Of a DNA stretch of 64,000 bases, positions 17,059 through 25,579 are shown piece after piece. Numbering within the stretch: position 1 is the stretch's first letter; each line of letters starts with the position of its first letter. Source of the stretch: a bacterium (GTDB taxonomy: Bacteria; Myxococcota_A; Bradymonadia; UBA7976; UBA1532); the NCBI GenBank assembly GCA_030426085.1, contig JAUHYW010000061.1, forward strand, positions 1-64,000, read 5' to 3'. Under the pieces are notes generated by a model. The model had not been told where the DNA came from and did no database searches. It worked only from the letters and a program-made list of their open reading frames with translations. A program made the translations under genes and the position numbers.

Positions 17059-18801
17059 ATGGGCATCATCCGAGGCATGCCCTTCGATGACTCCCCCACC
17101 CTCGCCCCGGCCGTCCGGGCCCAGCTGCGCCTGCGCCTGCGCCGCTGGCTGGGCCTGCTCGCGCCCGACGCCCCCCGCCGCAGCCCGCTGCGCAGCGAGA
17201 CGTTGCAGGTCGCCGCATCCGGCCTGAGCGTCGCGCCGGCCGACGGCCGGGGCCTGCGGCGGGCGCTGACCGGGGCGCTGTTCGCGGCGCTGCATCGGGC
17301 GGCCCGGTCGAGCGCCGACGACCCGTTCGCCAGGGCCGCCCGCGGGTGGGCCGAGGGCGCGCCCGAACCGCTGACGGCCGACGCGCTCGGCGCGTGGGAC
17401 GCGGTGCTGACCGCGGTCGAGCTGCGCCCGTCGACGATCGAGCCGGCCGACGTGCCCCGGCTGCTCGAGCGGGCGAAGGCCGCCCAGGCCGATCACTTCG
17501 CCCGGACCCGCTGGAGCCAGGCCGCCCGGGCGATCGTCGAGGGCCGGGGGCTCGGGCCGTGGCTGCGCCGGCGGGGCGTGGTCGACGCCGACGAGGCGGT
17601 GGGCCACCTGTGGGCGGTGCTCGAGCCGTCGCTGATCGAGGTCGCCCCGCCGGCCGAGCGGCAAGCGCGCGTCGAGCAGGCGATGACGAACCTCGTCGAG
17701 TGGGACGCCCGGGTGGCCCACATCGCCGACGAGGTGACCCGGGCCCGGGGGGCCGACGCCGGGCAGAGCGTCGCCGCCCGGCTGCTGGAGCCGCGCATCA
17801 TGAGCGCGTGGCTCACGCTGGATCCGGTCTCGCTCCTGAAGCTGGGCCTCACCTGCGGCCGCAACCTCGCGCTGGCCACGCTCACCGGGCCCGACACCGC
17901 CCGCGATGAGTGGGGCTCGGTGATGCAGCCCACCGGCCGACCGCCGGACGACCCCGAGGCGGTCCTGGGCGGGCGCGAGCGGTGGCGGGCGTTCTTCGGG
18001 GGGCTGAGCGCGGCCATCACGGGCGGGCGGCTCGACCCCCGGGGCGCGGTCTTCCTGTGGCTGTCGGCGGGGGTCGGCGCCGGCGAGGCGTGGCGGGCGA
18101 CCGGCGGGGCGCCGGGGCGGGTGGGCAGCGCCAACTACGCCCGCAACAAGGCCCTCGAGGCGCTGCGATCGGCGGTCGGCGGGGCCCCGCAGCGGCTGGC
18201 CAACCCCGAGGCGCCCGATCCGCGGACCCGCACGCTGCTGGGGCTGCTGGCGATGCGCGAGGCGCCCGATCCGTCGGTCGAGGCCGAGGCCGGCGTGCCG
18301 GACGACGCCCGGAGGGCGACCCCGCCGCTGAGCGACGCCGATCTGCTGGCGCTGATGTATGTCGTCAACCTGGGCCCCGAGGGGCTGGCGCTGCTGCCCG
18401 ACGGCTGGGCCCGGCCCGATCCGGCGGCGCTGCTCACCCGGGCGCTGCGCCACGGGGCCTGGGCCCGCGATCGGCGGGCGGTGGTCGAGGCCCGGCTGCG
18501 GTCGGCGGGGGACGCGCCCGGCTGGCCCGAGACGGCCGATCTGCTGCTGCTGTTGGGCGCGCCGACCGCCGGCTCGAGCGTGGACGCCGCCGGGTGGTCG
18601 AGCGATCGGGCCGGCGGTGACAGGCGGGTGGCCGAGCGCTGGCTTGCGGCGACGGGGCCGGCCCACGAGGCCATCGAGCGGCTGCGGGGCGTCGATCGCA
18701 CCGCGCTCCATCCGCCGGACGATCCCCTGCCCCGCCGGCCGGTGGAGCGCGAGGCGAAGCTGCGGCTGCATCTGCGGGCGCTGACCGGGGGGGCGCCGTG
18801 A
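17059..18801 (+). CDS. Divergent sigma-70/ECF-like protein paired with a SUMF1 membrane protein
   Basis: I do not recognise the family with certainty. The 580-residue protein is Ala/Arg/Leu-rich and has no membrane segment. Residues about 305-375 (ERWRAFFGGLSAAITGG, then AVFLWLSAGVGAGEAWRATGG and NYARNKALEALRSAV) resemble sigma region 4. Around 150-200, DADEAVGHLWAVLEPSL is vaguely like region 2. Its stop overlaps the start of a SUMF1-domain membrane protein (GTGA). A sigma-like factor coupled to a membrane partner would suit envelope signalling. The start could also be the ATG at 17077; neither has a strong ribosome binding site. Confidence 0.4.
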   Translation: MGIIRGMPFDDSPTLAPAVRAQLRLRLRRWLGLLAPDAPRRSPLRSETLQVAASGLSVAPADGRGLRRALTGALFAALHRAARSSADDPFARAARGWAEGAPEPLTADALGAWDAVLTAVELRPSTIEPADVPRLLERAKAAQADHFARTRWSQAARAIVEGRGLGPWLRRRGVVDADEAVGHLWAVLEPSLIEVAPPAERQARVEQAMTNLVEWDARVAHIADEVTRARGADAGQSVAARLLEPRIMSAWLTLDPVSLLKLGLTCGRNLALATLTGPDTARDEWGSVMQPTGRPPDDPEAVLGGRERWRAFFGGLSAAITGGRLDPRGAVFLWLSAGVGAGEAWRATGGAPGRVGSANYARNKALEALRSAVGGAPQRLANPEAPDPRTRTLLGLLAMREAPDPSVEAEAGVPDDARRATPPLSDADLLALMYVVNLGPEGLALLPDGWARPDPAALLTRALRHGAWARDRRAVVEARLRSAGDAPGWPETADLLLLLGAPTAGSSVDAAGWSSDRAGGDRRVAERWLAATGPAHEAIERLRGVDRTALHPPDDPLPRRPVEREAKLRLHLRALTGGAP

Positions 18802-20495
18802 GCGACGCCCGGATCGCCCGCTGGCTGGTCGGCGAAGAGACGCCCTCGATGACGGCGCTGGCTCGGGATCCGGCGCTGCTCCGGGCGGCGCTGGGGGCCT
18901 TGGATACGGTCGAGGCGCTGGCGCCGGACGACGCCGACGGCGCGCTGGATCTGCTCGAAGGGCTGGTCGAGGACGGCCTGCGGGCGATGGATCCCCAGGC
19001 CCGCGCGGCGCTGGTCGAGCGGCTCGCCCGATCGGCCGCGCCCCGGGCGGCGGCGCTGCTCGCGCCATACCTCGTGGCATCCGCGGGGCCGGTCGATCCC
19101 CGGGTCGCGGCGCTGCTGGACGGGCGGCCGACGCTCGCGACCGGGGACGGCCCGTGGGCTGCGGACGCGGTCGAGACGCTGAGCGGGCTGATCGCCGAGC
19201 TGGCGATCGACGGCGACGCCGCGCTGGCGGCCGAGGCCCGGCTGCTCGACCCGCTGCTGGCCGCGCTGGACGCGCTGGGCGGGGTCGAGCCGAGGGGTCC
19301 GACGCTGGCGGCGATGCAGCGCTTCGGCCCGCCGGTCGCGATCGGCGAGGGGTCCGAGGTCGAGCCGCCGCTGCCGAACCCGATCCCGGTCGAGGGGCCG
19401 CCGGGCCTGCCGCCGGTGGAGTGGCCCCCGAAGACGAAGCGCAGCCGGGCGCCGTGGATTGTCGGCGTCGCCCTGGCCGCGGCGGCCGCCGCCGTCATCG
19501 GGTTCCTCGCCCTGCGCGGCGGCCCCGTCGATCGGCCGGGCCCCACCGCGATCCCCGTGGGCGCGCGCTCGATGGTGCCCCCGTGGGTCGGCGCGCTGCT
19601 GCCGCCCGATCCCGTGCGGCCGGCGACCGCCGAGCGCCCGGCGCTGGTCCCGATCCCTGCCGGCACCGCGTGGCTCGGCAGCCCGCCCGACGAGCCAGGG
19701 CGTCAGCCGGACGAGGTCCGCCGGGCGGTGACCCTGACCCGGCCGCTGTGGATGGCTCGCACCGAGATCACCCAGGGCCAGTGGCAGGCGCTGATGGGCA
19801 CCGCGCCGGCGAAGTTCGACCCGGCGCTGGGCGGCGGCGAGTCCCACCCGGTCGAGCGGGTGAGCTGGTACGACGCGGCGGCCTACGCCAACGCGCTGTC
19901 GGTCAGCGAGGGCCTGCCGCGGTGCTATGCCCTGCACGACTGCGAGGGCGCCCCGGGCGACGGCCGCTTCACCTGCCGGGCGGCGACCTTCTCCGGCGCG
20001 GGCTGCCCCGGCTATCGCCTGCCGACCGAGGCCGAGTGGGAGTACGCGGCGCGGGCCGGCACGTCGACCGCGACCTACGCCGGGCCGTTCGACGCGCAGG
20101 GTGAGCGCCACGCGCCGGTGCTGGACGCCATCGCGTGGTACAGCGGAAACGCGGCGGTCGAGCGGGGCGGGCTGGCCTGCGGCGACTGGACGGGGCGCCC
20201 GCCGGGGGTGACGGCGACCCGCTGCGGGACCCACCCGGTCGCGACGAAGGCGCCCAACCCGTGGGGGCTGCACGACATGCTGGGCAACGTCTGGGAGTGG
20301 ACCACCGACGGGCACGGCGACCTGTCGCCCGAGCCGGCCACCGATCCGACGGTGCCGCCGGGCGCGCGCATGGTGACCAAGGGCTGCGGCTGGTTCCGCG
20401 AGGCGCGGTTCTGCCGGGCGGCGAATCGCTATCGCCCGAAGGCGGGCTATCGCACGTTCTCGGTGGGCTTCCGGGTGGTGCGCACGGCCCGTTGA
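18798..20495 (+). CDS. Single-pass membrane protein with SUMF1/formylglycine-generating-enzyme domain
   Basis: The 565-residue protein starts with GTG overlapping the previous stop. Residues 1-210 are a helical, Ala/Leu-rich cytoplasmic part, a membrane helix lies at about 217-240, and about 283-560 form a SUMF1/FGE-sulfatase domain outside. This carries EITQGQWQALMG, a VSWYDAAAYANALS stretch, YRLPTEAEWEYAARAG, NPWGLHDMLGNVWEWT and a C-terminal RFCRAANRYRP. Such domains oxidise Cys to formylglycine or act as binding modules. Several Cys (CYALHDCEGAPG, KGCGW, FCRAAN) may form disulfides. The topology, with a cytosolic arm beside a sigma-like partner, is anti-sigma-like. This is inference. Confidence 0.8.
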   Translation: MSDARIARWLVGEETPSMTALARDPALLRAALGALDTVEALAPDDADGALDLLEGLVEDGLRAMDPQARAALVERLARSAAPRAAALLAPYLVASAGPVDPRVAALLDGRPTLATGDGPWAADAVETLSGLIAELAIDGDAALAAEARLLDPLLAALDALGGVEPRGPTLAAMQRFGPPVAIGEGSEVEPPLPNPIPVEGPPGLPPVEWPPKTKRSRAPWIVGVALAAAAAAVIGFLALRGGPVDRPGPTAIPVGARSMVPPWVGALLPPDPVRPATAERPALVPIPAGTAWLGSPPDEPGRQPDEVRRAVTLTRPLWMARTEITQGQWQALMGTAPAKFDPALGGGESHPVERVSWYDAAAYANALSVSEGLPRCYALHDCEGAPGDGRFTCRAATFSGAGCPGYRLPTEAEWEYAARAGTSTATYAGPFDAQGERHAPVLDAIAWYSGNAAVERGGLACGDWTGRPPGVTATRCGTHPVATKAPNPWGLHDMLGNVWEWTTDGHGDLSPEPATDPTVPPGARMVTKGCGWFREARFCRAANRYRPKAGYRTFSVGFRVVRTAR

Positions 20496-20572
20496 GCGCG
20501 CCGCCCGCCGCGCGATCGGCACCCGCCGACTTCACCGATCGGGTATCATGCCTGCGCTGTGCGGGAGGTGCC

Positions 20573-22408
20573 GTGAAGACCCCACGATGGATGACTGCGC
20601 TGCTCGTCGGCGTCGCGCTCGCGCTCGCGGCGTGCACCGGCGAGATGAGCGCCGGCTACGCCCCCGACGAGGCCGACGCCGACGGCGGGCCCGACGGGCG
20701 AGTCGGCGAGCCCGAGCCCGGTGAGCCCGAGCCCGCGCCTGGGGAACCCGAGCCCGGTGAGCCCGAGCCTGGGGAGCCCGAGCCCGATCCCGGCGAGCCG
20801 GAGCCCGATCCCGACGATCCGCTGGCCGGCCTGCCCCCGTTCGCGCCGGCCGCCCCCACCCTGCACCGGCTCACCGAGGCCCAATACCACAACGCCATCG
20901 CCGCCCTCTTCGGGCCGGGGATCGAGATCCCGCCGCTGGAGCCCGACACCCCGCTGCACGGCTTCGCCTCGGTCGGTGCCGCCGAGCTGACCGTCTCGGC
21001 GCTGGCCGCCGAGCAGTACGAGGCCGCGGCGCAGGCGGTGATCGATCAGGTCTTCGGCGACCGCGAGAGGCGCATGGCGCTGGTGGGCTGCGAGCCGGCC
21101 GATCCCGGCTGCCGGGCGGGCTTCGTCGCCGACTTCGGGCGCCGGGTCTGGCGCCGACCGCTGACGGCGGGCGAGGTGATGGCGATCGATGGCGTCGCCG
21201 CCGACCTCGGGGTGCGGCTGAACGATGTCTGGCGGGGCCTGGGCTTCGCGGTCTCGGCGCTCTTGCAGAGCCCCGACTTCCTGTTCCGGGTGGAGCGCGG
21301 CGAGGACGCGCCGGGCGGGCGGCGCTACACCGATTTCGAGATGGCGAGCCGGCTGTCGTTCCTCATCTGGAATTCGATCCCCGACGACGCGCTGCTCGAC
21401 GCGGCGGCCGAGGGGCGGCTGACGGACGACGCCGGGCTGGCAGTCGAGGTCGACCGCCTGCTCGCCGACCCCCGCGCGTGGGACGGCATCGGCGGCTTCT
21501 TCGCCGAGTACCTCGGGCTGCCGGCGCTGGATCGGCTCGACAAGGATCCCGAGGCCTTCCCCCAGATGAGCGCGACGCTCGGCCCGGCGATGCGGGCCGA
21601 GATCGAGGCGGCCATCCGGCGGCTGGTGTTCGAGGAGGACGCCGATCTGCGGCGCCTGCTGACGACCCGCACGACCGAGATCGACGGCGAGCTGGCGGCG
21701 CTGTATCAGCTCGCGCCGGTGGAGGGGCCGACCCGGGTCGAGCTGCCCCCGGAGAGCCCTCGGGGCGGGCTGTTCGGCATGGCCGGCGTGCTGGCGCTCA
21801 ACGCCCACCGCACGGTCTCGTCGCCGACCCACCGGGGCAAGTACGTGCAGAACAAGGTGATGTGCTTCGACATCCCGCCGCCGCCGCCGGGGGTCGCCAC
21901 CTCGCTGGACGGGGTCGGCGAGGACCAGGGGCCGCTGACGACCCGCCAGAAGCTGGAGCAGCATCGGGCCGATCCCACCTGCGCGGCGTGTCACCGCCAC
22001 ATGGATCCCATCGGGCTGGGGCTGGAGCACTTCGACGCGATCGGGGCCTATCGCACGACCGAGGACGGGCTGCCGATCGACGCCCGCTCGGCGCTGGACG
22101 GCGACGCCTTCGAGGGGCCGCGGCAGCTCGGCGTGCTGCTGGCCGAGCGGCCCGAGTTCGCCGCCTGCGTGGCCCGGCAGATATTCCGCCACGGCACCGG
22201 GCACCTCGAGGCCCGAGCCGAGGAGCGGGCGGTGCGGCTGCTGGGCGATCGCTTCGCCCGGGAGGGGCACCGGGTGCAGGCGCTGGTGCGGGCGCTGGCG
22301 CTCGACGACGCCTTCCGCCGGGCGGGGCCGCCGGACGATACGCTGCCCGATGGCATGGGCGATGGCATGGGCGACGACATGGGCGAGATGCCCGGGGAGG
22401 GCGGCTGA
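20573..22408 (+). CDS. DUF1592/DUF1588/DUF1585-domain lipoprotein
   Basis: The 611-residue protein begins at GTG 20573 with GGGAGG before it. A signal with lipobox (ALAAC) is followed by GEPEP repeats (residues about 44-82). The rest has the ordered blocks of this cytochrome-like family: LHRLTEAQYHNAIAALFG (DUF1587), YTDFEMASRLSFLIWNS (DUF1592), THRGKYVQNKVMC with IPPPPPGV (DUF1588), and CAACHRHMDPIGLGLEHFD (DUF1585). CAACH is a CxxCH haem-attachment motif. Members usually pair with a DUF1552 protein, as here with a one-base overlap (TGATG). The biochemical role is unknown; they may process or export extracellular material. Confidence 0.85.
   Translation: MKTPRWMTALLVGVALALAACTGEMSAGYAPDEADADGGPDGRVGEPEPGEPEPAPGEPEPGEPEPGEPEPDPGEPEPDPDDPLAGLPPFAPAAPTLHRLTEAQYHNAIAALFGPGIEIPPLEPDTPLHGFASVGAAELTVSALAAEQYEAAAQAVIDQVFGDRERRMALVGCEPADPGCRAGFVADFGRRVWRRPLTAGEVMAIDGVAADLGVRLNDVWRGLGFAVSALLQSPDFLFRVERGEDAPGGRRYTDFEMASRLSFLIWNSIPDDALLDAAAEGRLTDDAGLAVEVDRLLADPRAWDGIGGFFAEYLGLPALDRLDKDPEAFPQMSATLGPAMRAEIEAAIRRLVFEEDADLRRLLTTRTTEIDGELAALYQLAPVEGPTRVELPPESPRGGLFGMAGVLALNAHRTVSSPTHRGKYVQNKVMCFDIPPPPPGVATSLDGVGEDQGPLTTRQKLEQHRADPTCAACHRHMDPIGLGLEHFDAIGAYRTTEDGLPIDARSALDGDAFEGPRQLGVLLAERPEFAACVARQIFRHGTGHLEARAEERAVRLLGDRFAREGHRVQALVRALALDDAFRRAGPPDDTLPDGMGDGMGDDMGEMPGEGG
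20703..20820 (+). repeat. GEPEP-encoding imperfect tandem repeat
   Basis: Twelve- to eighteen-base units coding Gly-Glu-Pro-Glu-Pro with Ala or Asp insertions run in tandem just after the lipobox Cys. They give a stiff acidic stalk. Unit number could vary among strains. Confidence 0.75.
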
Positions 22409-23760
22409 TGGCATTCCTCATCCCCCGCAGAGGCATGCGCCGGCGTACGGTGCTGCGCGGCCTGGTCGGCGGCGCGGCGGCCACGATCGGGCTGCCGGTG
22501 CTCGACGCGATGCTCGACGGCAACGGCGCGGCGCTGGCCCAGGGCGGCCCGCTGCCGACCCGCTTCGGGCTGTGGTTCTGGGGCAACGGCATCCGCCGGG
22601 AGCACTGGACCCCGGACGGGGTGGGTGCGGGCTGGCAGCCCCGGGCCGAGCTGGCCCCGCTGGTGGAGGCCGGGCTGCGCGACTGGCTGTCGGTGGTGAC
22701 CGGGCTCGAGATCAAGACCGCCAGCCACCCCCACCACTCGGGCATGACCGGCATCCTGACCGGCGCCCGCTATCATCAGGTCGGCGAGACCCGGGACACC
22801 ATCGTCTCGACCTTCGCCCATCAGTCGGTGGATCAGATCGCGGCCGATCATGTCGCGCAGCAGGCGCCGGGCCTGCCCTATCGCTCGCTGGAGGCGGCGG
22901 TCTGCCGGTTCCGGGGCACCGACGAGGGCACGACCTTCCAGCACCTGAGCCACAACGGGCCCAACGACGTGAACCCGTCGGAGTACTCGCCCCGCCGGAT
23001 GTACGACCGGCTCTTCGGCCAGGGGCCGGGCGGGCCGCAGCTCGATCTGGCCCGGCGCAGCGTGCTCGACGCGGTGACCGGCCGCATCCGCGCGCTGCAG
23101 CAGACGGTCGGCGCCCGGGACGCCCGGCGGCTGGATCGGCACTTCGAGAGCGTGCGGGCCATCGAGCGGCGGCTGTCGGCGGCGCCGGCCGAGTGCCGGG
23201 TGCCCGATCGACCGGGGGACTACCCCGACGTCGAGGGCCGGGAGCAGATCGCCGAGAAGAACGCGGCCCACAGCGCGCTGATGGCCTACGCCCTGGCCTG
23301 CGACTTCACCCGGGTCTTCTCGGTGATGTTCTCCTGCGCCGGCTCGGGGGTGGTGGTCTGGCCGGCCGGCGCCCGCAACAGCCTGCACCAGATCTGCCAC
23401 GACGAGGCGGTGCCCCAGCCCACGGTGCACGCGGCGGTCGTCTACATCATGCAGCAGCTCGCCGTCTTCCTGCGCACGCTGCGCGAGACGCCCGAGGGCG
23501 ACGGCAACCTGCTCGATCGCTGCGCCATCCTGTGCACCACCGAGCTGAGCGAGGGCAACACCCACACCAACGACGAGTTCCCGGTGCTCATCGCCGGGCG
23601 GGGCGGCGGGCGGCTGCGGGGCGGCCGGCACGTCCGGGTGGACCGGGCCAACGCCAGCCTCGCCGGGCTGTCGGCGCTGCGCGGCGCGGGGCTGCCGGTC
23701 GAGCACTTCGGCCACGGGCCGGGCGAGGTGCGGGACGTGCTCGGCGAGCTGTTCGTGTAG
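22408..23760 (+). CDS. DUF1552 family protein with Tat-type signal
   Basis: The 450-residue protein has a twin-arginine-like signal (MRRRTVLRG, then a hydrophobic stretch to about residue 40). The body is DUF1552: RFGLWFWGNGI, HHSGMTGILTG, SVDQIAADHVAQ, then ACDFTRVFSVMFSCAGSG and a C-terminal GRGGGRLRGGRHV. The fold is probably related to the DUF1501/alkaline-phosphatase-like group of secreted proteins. It is translationally coupled to the DUF1592 lipoprotein, and the pair is common in Myxococcota and Planctomycetota. Export through Tat suggests folding with a cofactor before secretion. Confidence 0.85.
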   Translation: MAFLIPRRGMRRRTVLRGLVGGAAATIGLPVLDAMLDGNGAALAQGGPLPTRFGLWFWGNGIRREHWTPDGVGAGWQPRAELAPLVEAGLRDWLSVVTGLEIKTASHPHHSGMTGILTGARYHQVGETRDTIVSTFAHQSVDQIAADHVAQQAPGLPYRSLEAAVCRFRGTDEGTTFQHLSHNGPNDVNPSEYSPRRMYDRLFGQGPGGPQLDLARRSVLDAVTGRIRALQQTVGARDARRLDRHFESVRAIERRLSAAPAECRVPDRPGDYPDVEGREQIAEKNAAHSALMAYALACDFTRVFSVMFSCAGSGVVVWPAGARNSLHQICHDEAVPQPTVHAAVVYIMQQLAVFLRTLRETPEGDGNLLDRCAILCTTELSEGNTHTNDEFPVLIAGRGGGRLRGGRHVRVDRANASLAGLSALRGAGLPVEHFGHGPGEVRDVLGELFV

Positions 23761-23783
23761 CGGCCGGGTCGGACGGCAGCGGC

Positions 23784-25052
23784 TCAGCGGCGCAGGCAGG
23801 TCACCGTCGCGTCGCCGCCGAAGTTCTCGACCGGGCCGAAGCCGCTCTCGAAGCCCTGGGCCCGGCACCACCGGTGGATCGCCGCGTTGCAGTCCGGCCC
23901 GATGCGCTGCCAGTTCCCGTCGCACGGCTGATGATGCCCGGCGAGCGCGGCGTAGGTCGTGCCCCGGGCCTCGGCGCCCTCCCCCACGCAGGCGACGTGC
24001 ACCGCGTCGGGGCCGCTCTCCCGGGGGCCGAAGCCGCTGACGAAGCCCTGGGCCCGGCACCACCGGTGGATCGCCGCGTTGCAGTCCGGTCCGATGCGCT
24101 GATTCTGCCCGTCGCACGGCCCGTGGTGGGCCGCGAGGTCGGCGAACGGGACCACCCGGGCCTCGACCGAGGCCACGCAGGTCACCACCGCGGTGTCGCC
24201 CGAGTTCTCGACCGGCCCGAACCCGGTGGTCGCGCAGCCCTGCCCCCCGCAGAAGCGGTTGATCGCCGCGCTACAGCCCGAGCCGATGCGCTGGTTGCCC
24301 CCGTCGCAGGTGTCGTGGTGCCCGACGAGGGTGCTGTAGGCGGTCACCACGACCGCGGCGAGGTGGCCCTCGTCGGTGCGGCCGTCGCAGTCGTCGTCGG
24401 CCCGGTTGCAGATCTCGTCGGCCGGCGGCGCGGGGGCGCAGGGCGCTTCGACGCCGTCGACGCAGGCGGCGATCCGCCGGCAGGCGCCCTGCCCGCAGAC
24501 GGCGGTGGCCGCGTCCTCGTCGGCGGCCCCGTCGCAGTCGTCGTCGACGCCGTTGCAGATCTCGTCGGTCGGCGCGCCCGGCTGGCAGCGGGTGGGGCGA
24601 CCCTCGATGCAGTTGAGGACCTCCCGCCGGCAGGCGCCGACGCCGCAGACGGCCGCCTGCAAGCCCTCGTCGATCACGCCGTCGCAGTCCTCGTCGAGCC
24701 CGTTGCACGCCTCGGGCGCCCCCGGGCGCACCGCGCGGTTGGCCTCGTCGCAGTCGGGGGTCGGGCAGTCGGGGTGCTGACCGTAGCCGTCGCCGTCGAC
24801 GTCGCCCCGGGCGCAGATCGGCGGCGGGGGCGCCATGTCGGGCGGCAGGTCGAGATCGGGCGGTCGGGCGAGGTCGACGGGATCGAGGTCGAGGGCCTCG
24901 TCGGGTGACGCGTCGAGCGCGGCGTCGACGCCGACGTCGCCCGCGGCGGGCCACAGGCGGGCGTCGAGCGCGCCCGGGGGCAGCTCCTCGCAGGCCACGA
25001 GCGCGCAGGCGAGCAGGGCGACGGACGCGATGGGGCCGGGCGGGCGGTGCAT
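23784..25052 (-). CDS. MopE-like lipoprotein with three tandem 64-residue Cys-rich repeats
   Basis: The 422-residue protein has a signal with lipobox (ALVAC) and an Asp/Pro linker. A MopE-type metal-binding stretch follows: DVDGDGYG, then CNGLDEDCDGVIDEG, CNGVDDDCDGAADED and CNRADDDCDGRTDEG (residues about 80-230). The C-terminal 190 residues are three repeats of HH..CDG..QRIG..C.AAI.R.C..QG...GFGP.E....VTC. Four Cys per repeat suggest disulfides and a periplasmic or surface location. Parts of repeats two and three are almost identical in DNA, indicating recent duplication or conversion. The start has no ribosome binding site but has a promoter 7 bases away. Confidence 0.82.
   Translation of the reverse strand: MHRPPGPIASVALLACALVACEELPPGALDARLWPAAGDVGVDAALDASPDEALDLDPVDLARPPDLDLPPDMAPPPPICARGDVDGDGYGQHPDCPTPDCDEANRAVRPGAPEACNGLDEDCDGVIDEGLQAAVCGVGACRREVLNCIEGRPTRCQPGAPTDEICNGVDDDCDGAADEDAATAVCGQGACRRIAACVDGVEAPCAPAPPADEICNRADDDCDGRTDEGHLAAVVVTAYSTLVGHHDTCDGGNQRIGSGCSAAINRFCGGQGCATTGFGPVENSGDTAVVTCVASVEARVVPFADLAAHHGPCDGQNQRIGPDCNAAIHRWCRAQGFVSGFGPRESGPDAVHVACVGEGAEARGTTYAALAGHHQPCDGNWQRIGPDCNAAIHRWCRAQGFESGFGPVENFGGDATVTCLRR
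23851..24091 (-). repeat. Near-identical 47-base direct repeat within the MopE-like gene
   Basis: About 47 bases starting at 23851 recur at 24043, an offset of 192 bases (64 codons), with no or one mismatch. Flanking parts of the units have diverged more. This is stronger than protein conservation alone demands. Confidence 0.8.
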
Positions 25053-25059
25053 GGCGCCG

Positions 25060-25088
25060 AGTGTATCAGGAACGCCCCGGCGGGGAAC
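25060..25088 (-). promoter_or_regulatory. Candidate leaderless promoter of the MopE-like gene
   Basis: On the minus strand TTCCCC (25083-25088) and TACACT (25060-25065) are 17 bases apart. TACACT ends 7 bases before the ATG at 25052. No Shine-Dalgarno sequence is present, so transcription probably starts at or near the ATG. Confidence 0.45.
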
Positions 25089-25091
25089 CGC

Positions 25092-25382
25092 TCAGCGGAT
25101 GGGGAAGCGGATGGGCTCGCGGTACAGGCCGGCGTCGCGCCGGCGGCCGAGCAGGATGCGCCGGTTGCCGATGAGCCCGGCCTGCTCGGCGACGTGCGGC
25201 GCCCGCTCCATCACCATGCGCCCGAAGGGGTCCCGCCGCCCGCGGACGTGGGTCCGGGCGCGCTCCATCCGATCGAGGGCCGCCGAGCCGGCGGTGACCG
25301 TCGAGGTGAAGCGGAAGCGGTCCTCGACCAGATCGACGCTGAGGATGGGCAGCGTGTGGTTCAGGGCGGGTTTGCGGCTCAT
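25092..25382 (-). CDS. Hypothetical protein of 96 residues
   Basis: I do not recognise this small basic protein. It starts MSRKPALNHTLPIL, has no signal or membrane helix, and contains a helical RMERARTH segment and an Arg-rich middle part. GGAG precedes the ATG at 25382 with 9-base spacing. It is transcribed away from corA. The 200-bp gap upstream contains an AT-rich island. Confidence 0.5.
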   Translation of the reverse strand: MSRKPALNHTLPILSVDLVEDRFRFTSTVTAGSAALDRMERARTHVRGRRDPFGRMVMERAPHVAEQAGLIGNRRILLGRRRDAGLYREPIRFPIR

Positions 25383-25429
25383 CGAGGCGGCTCCGGGGGT
25401 GGGGATCGGTGGGATCCGAGTCGTCTTGG

Positions 25430-25496
25430 TACGATCGTAACGAGCCGACCTTGCGTACAGTAACAGGAAATTTTGCCGCCCTGGATAAAAACTGTA
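25430..25496. promoter_or_regulatory. AT-rich divergent regulatory region with TACGATCGTA palindrome
   Basis: A 10-bp palindrome, TACGATCGTA, lies at 25430-25439. It is followed by about 50 bp of unusually low GC (GTACAGTAACAGG, AAATTTTG, GATAAAAACTG) between the divergent 96-residue protein gene and corA. It probably contains promoters and an operator. I could not settle on -35/-10 pairs. Confidence 0.4.
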
Positions 25497-25579
25497 TGCC
25501 CGACGATGCGCGGCGCGCGCAACCGCCCGGGAGTCGCTGATCATCTCTTCGTCGACGTCCTCCTGCCCCCGAGGTGACC

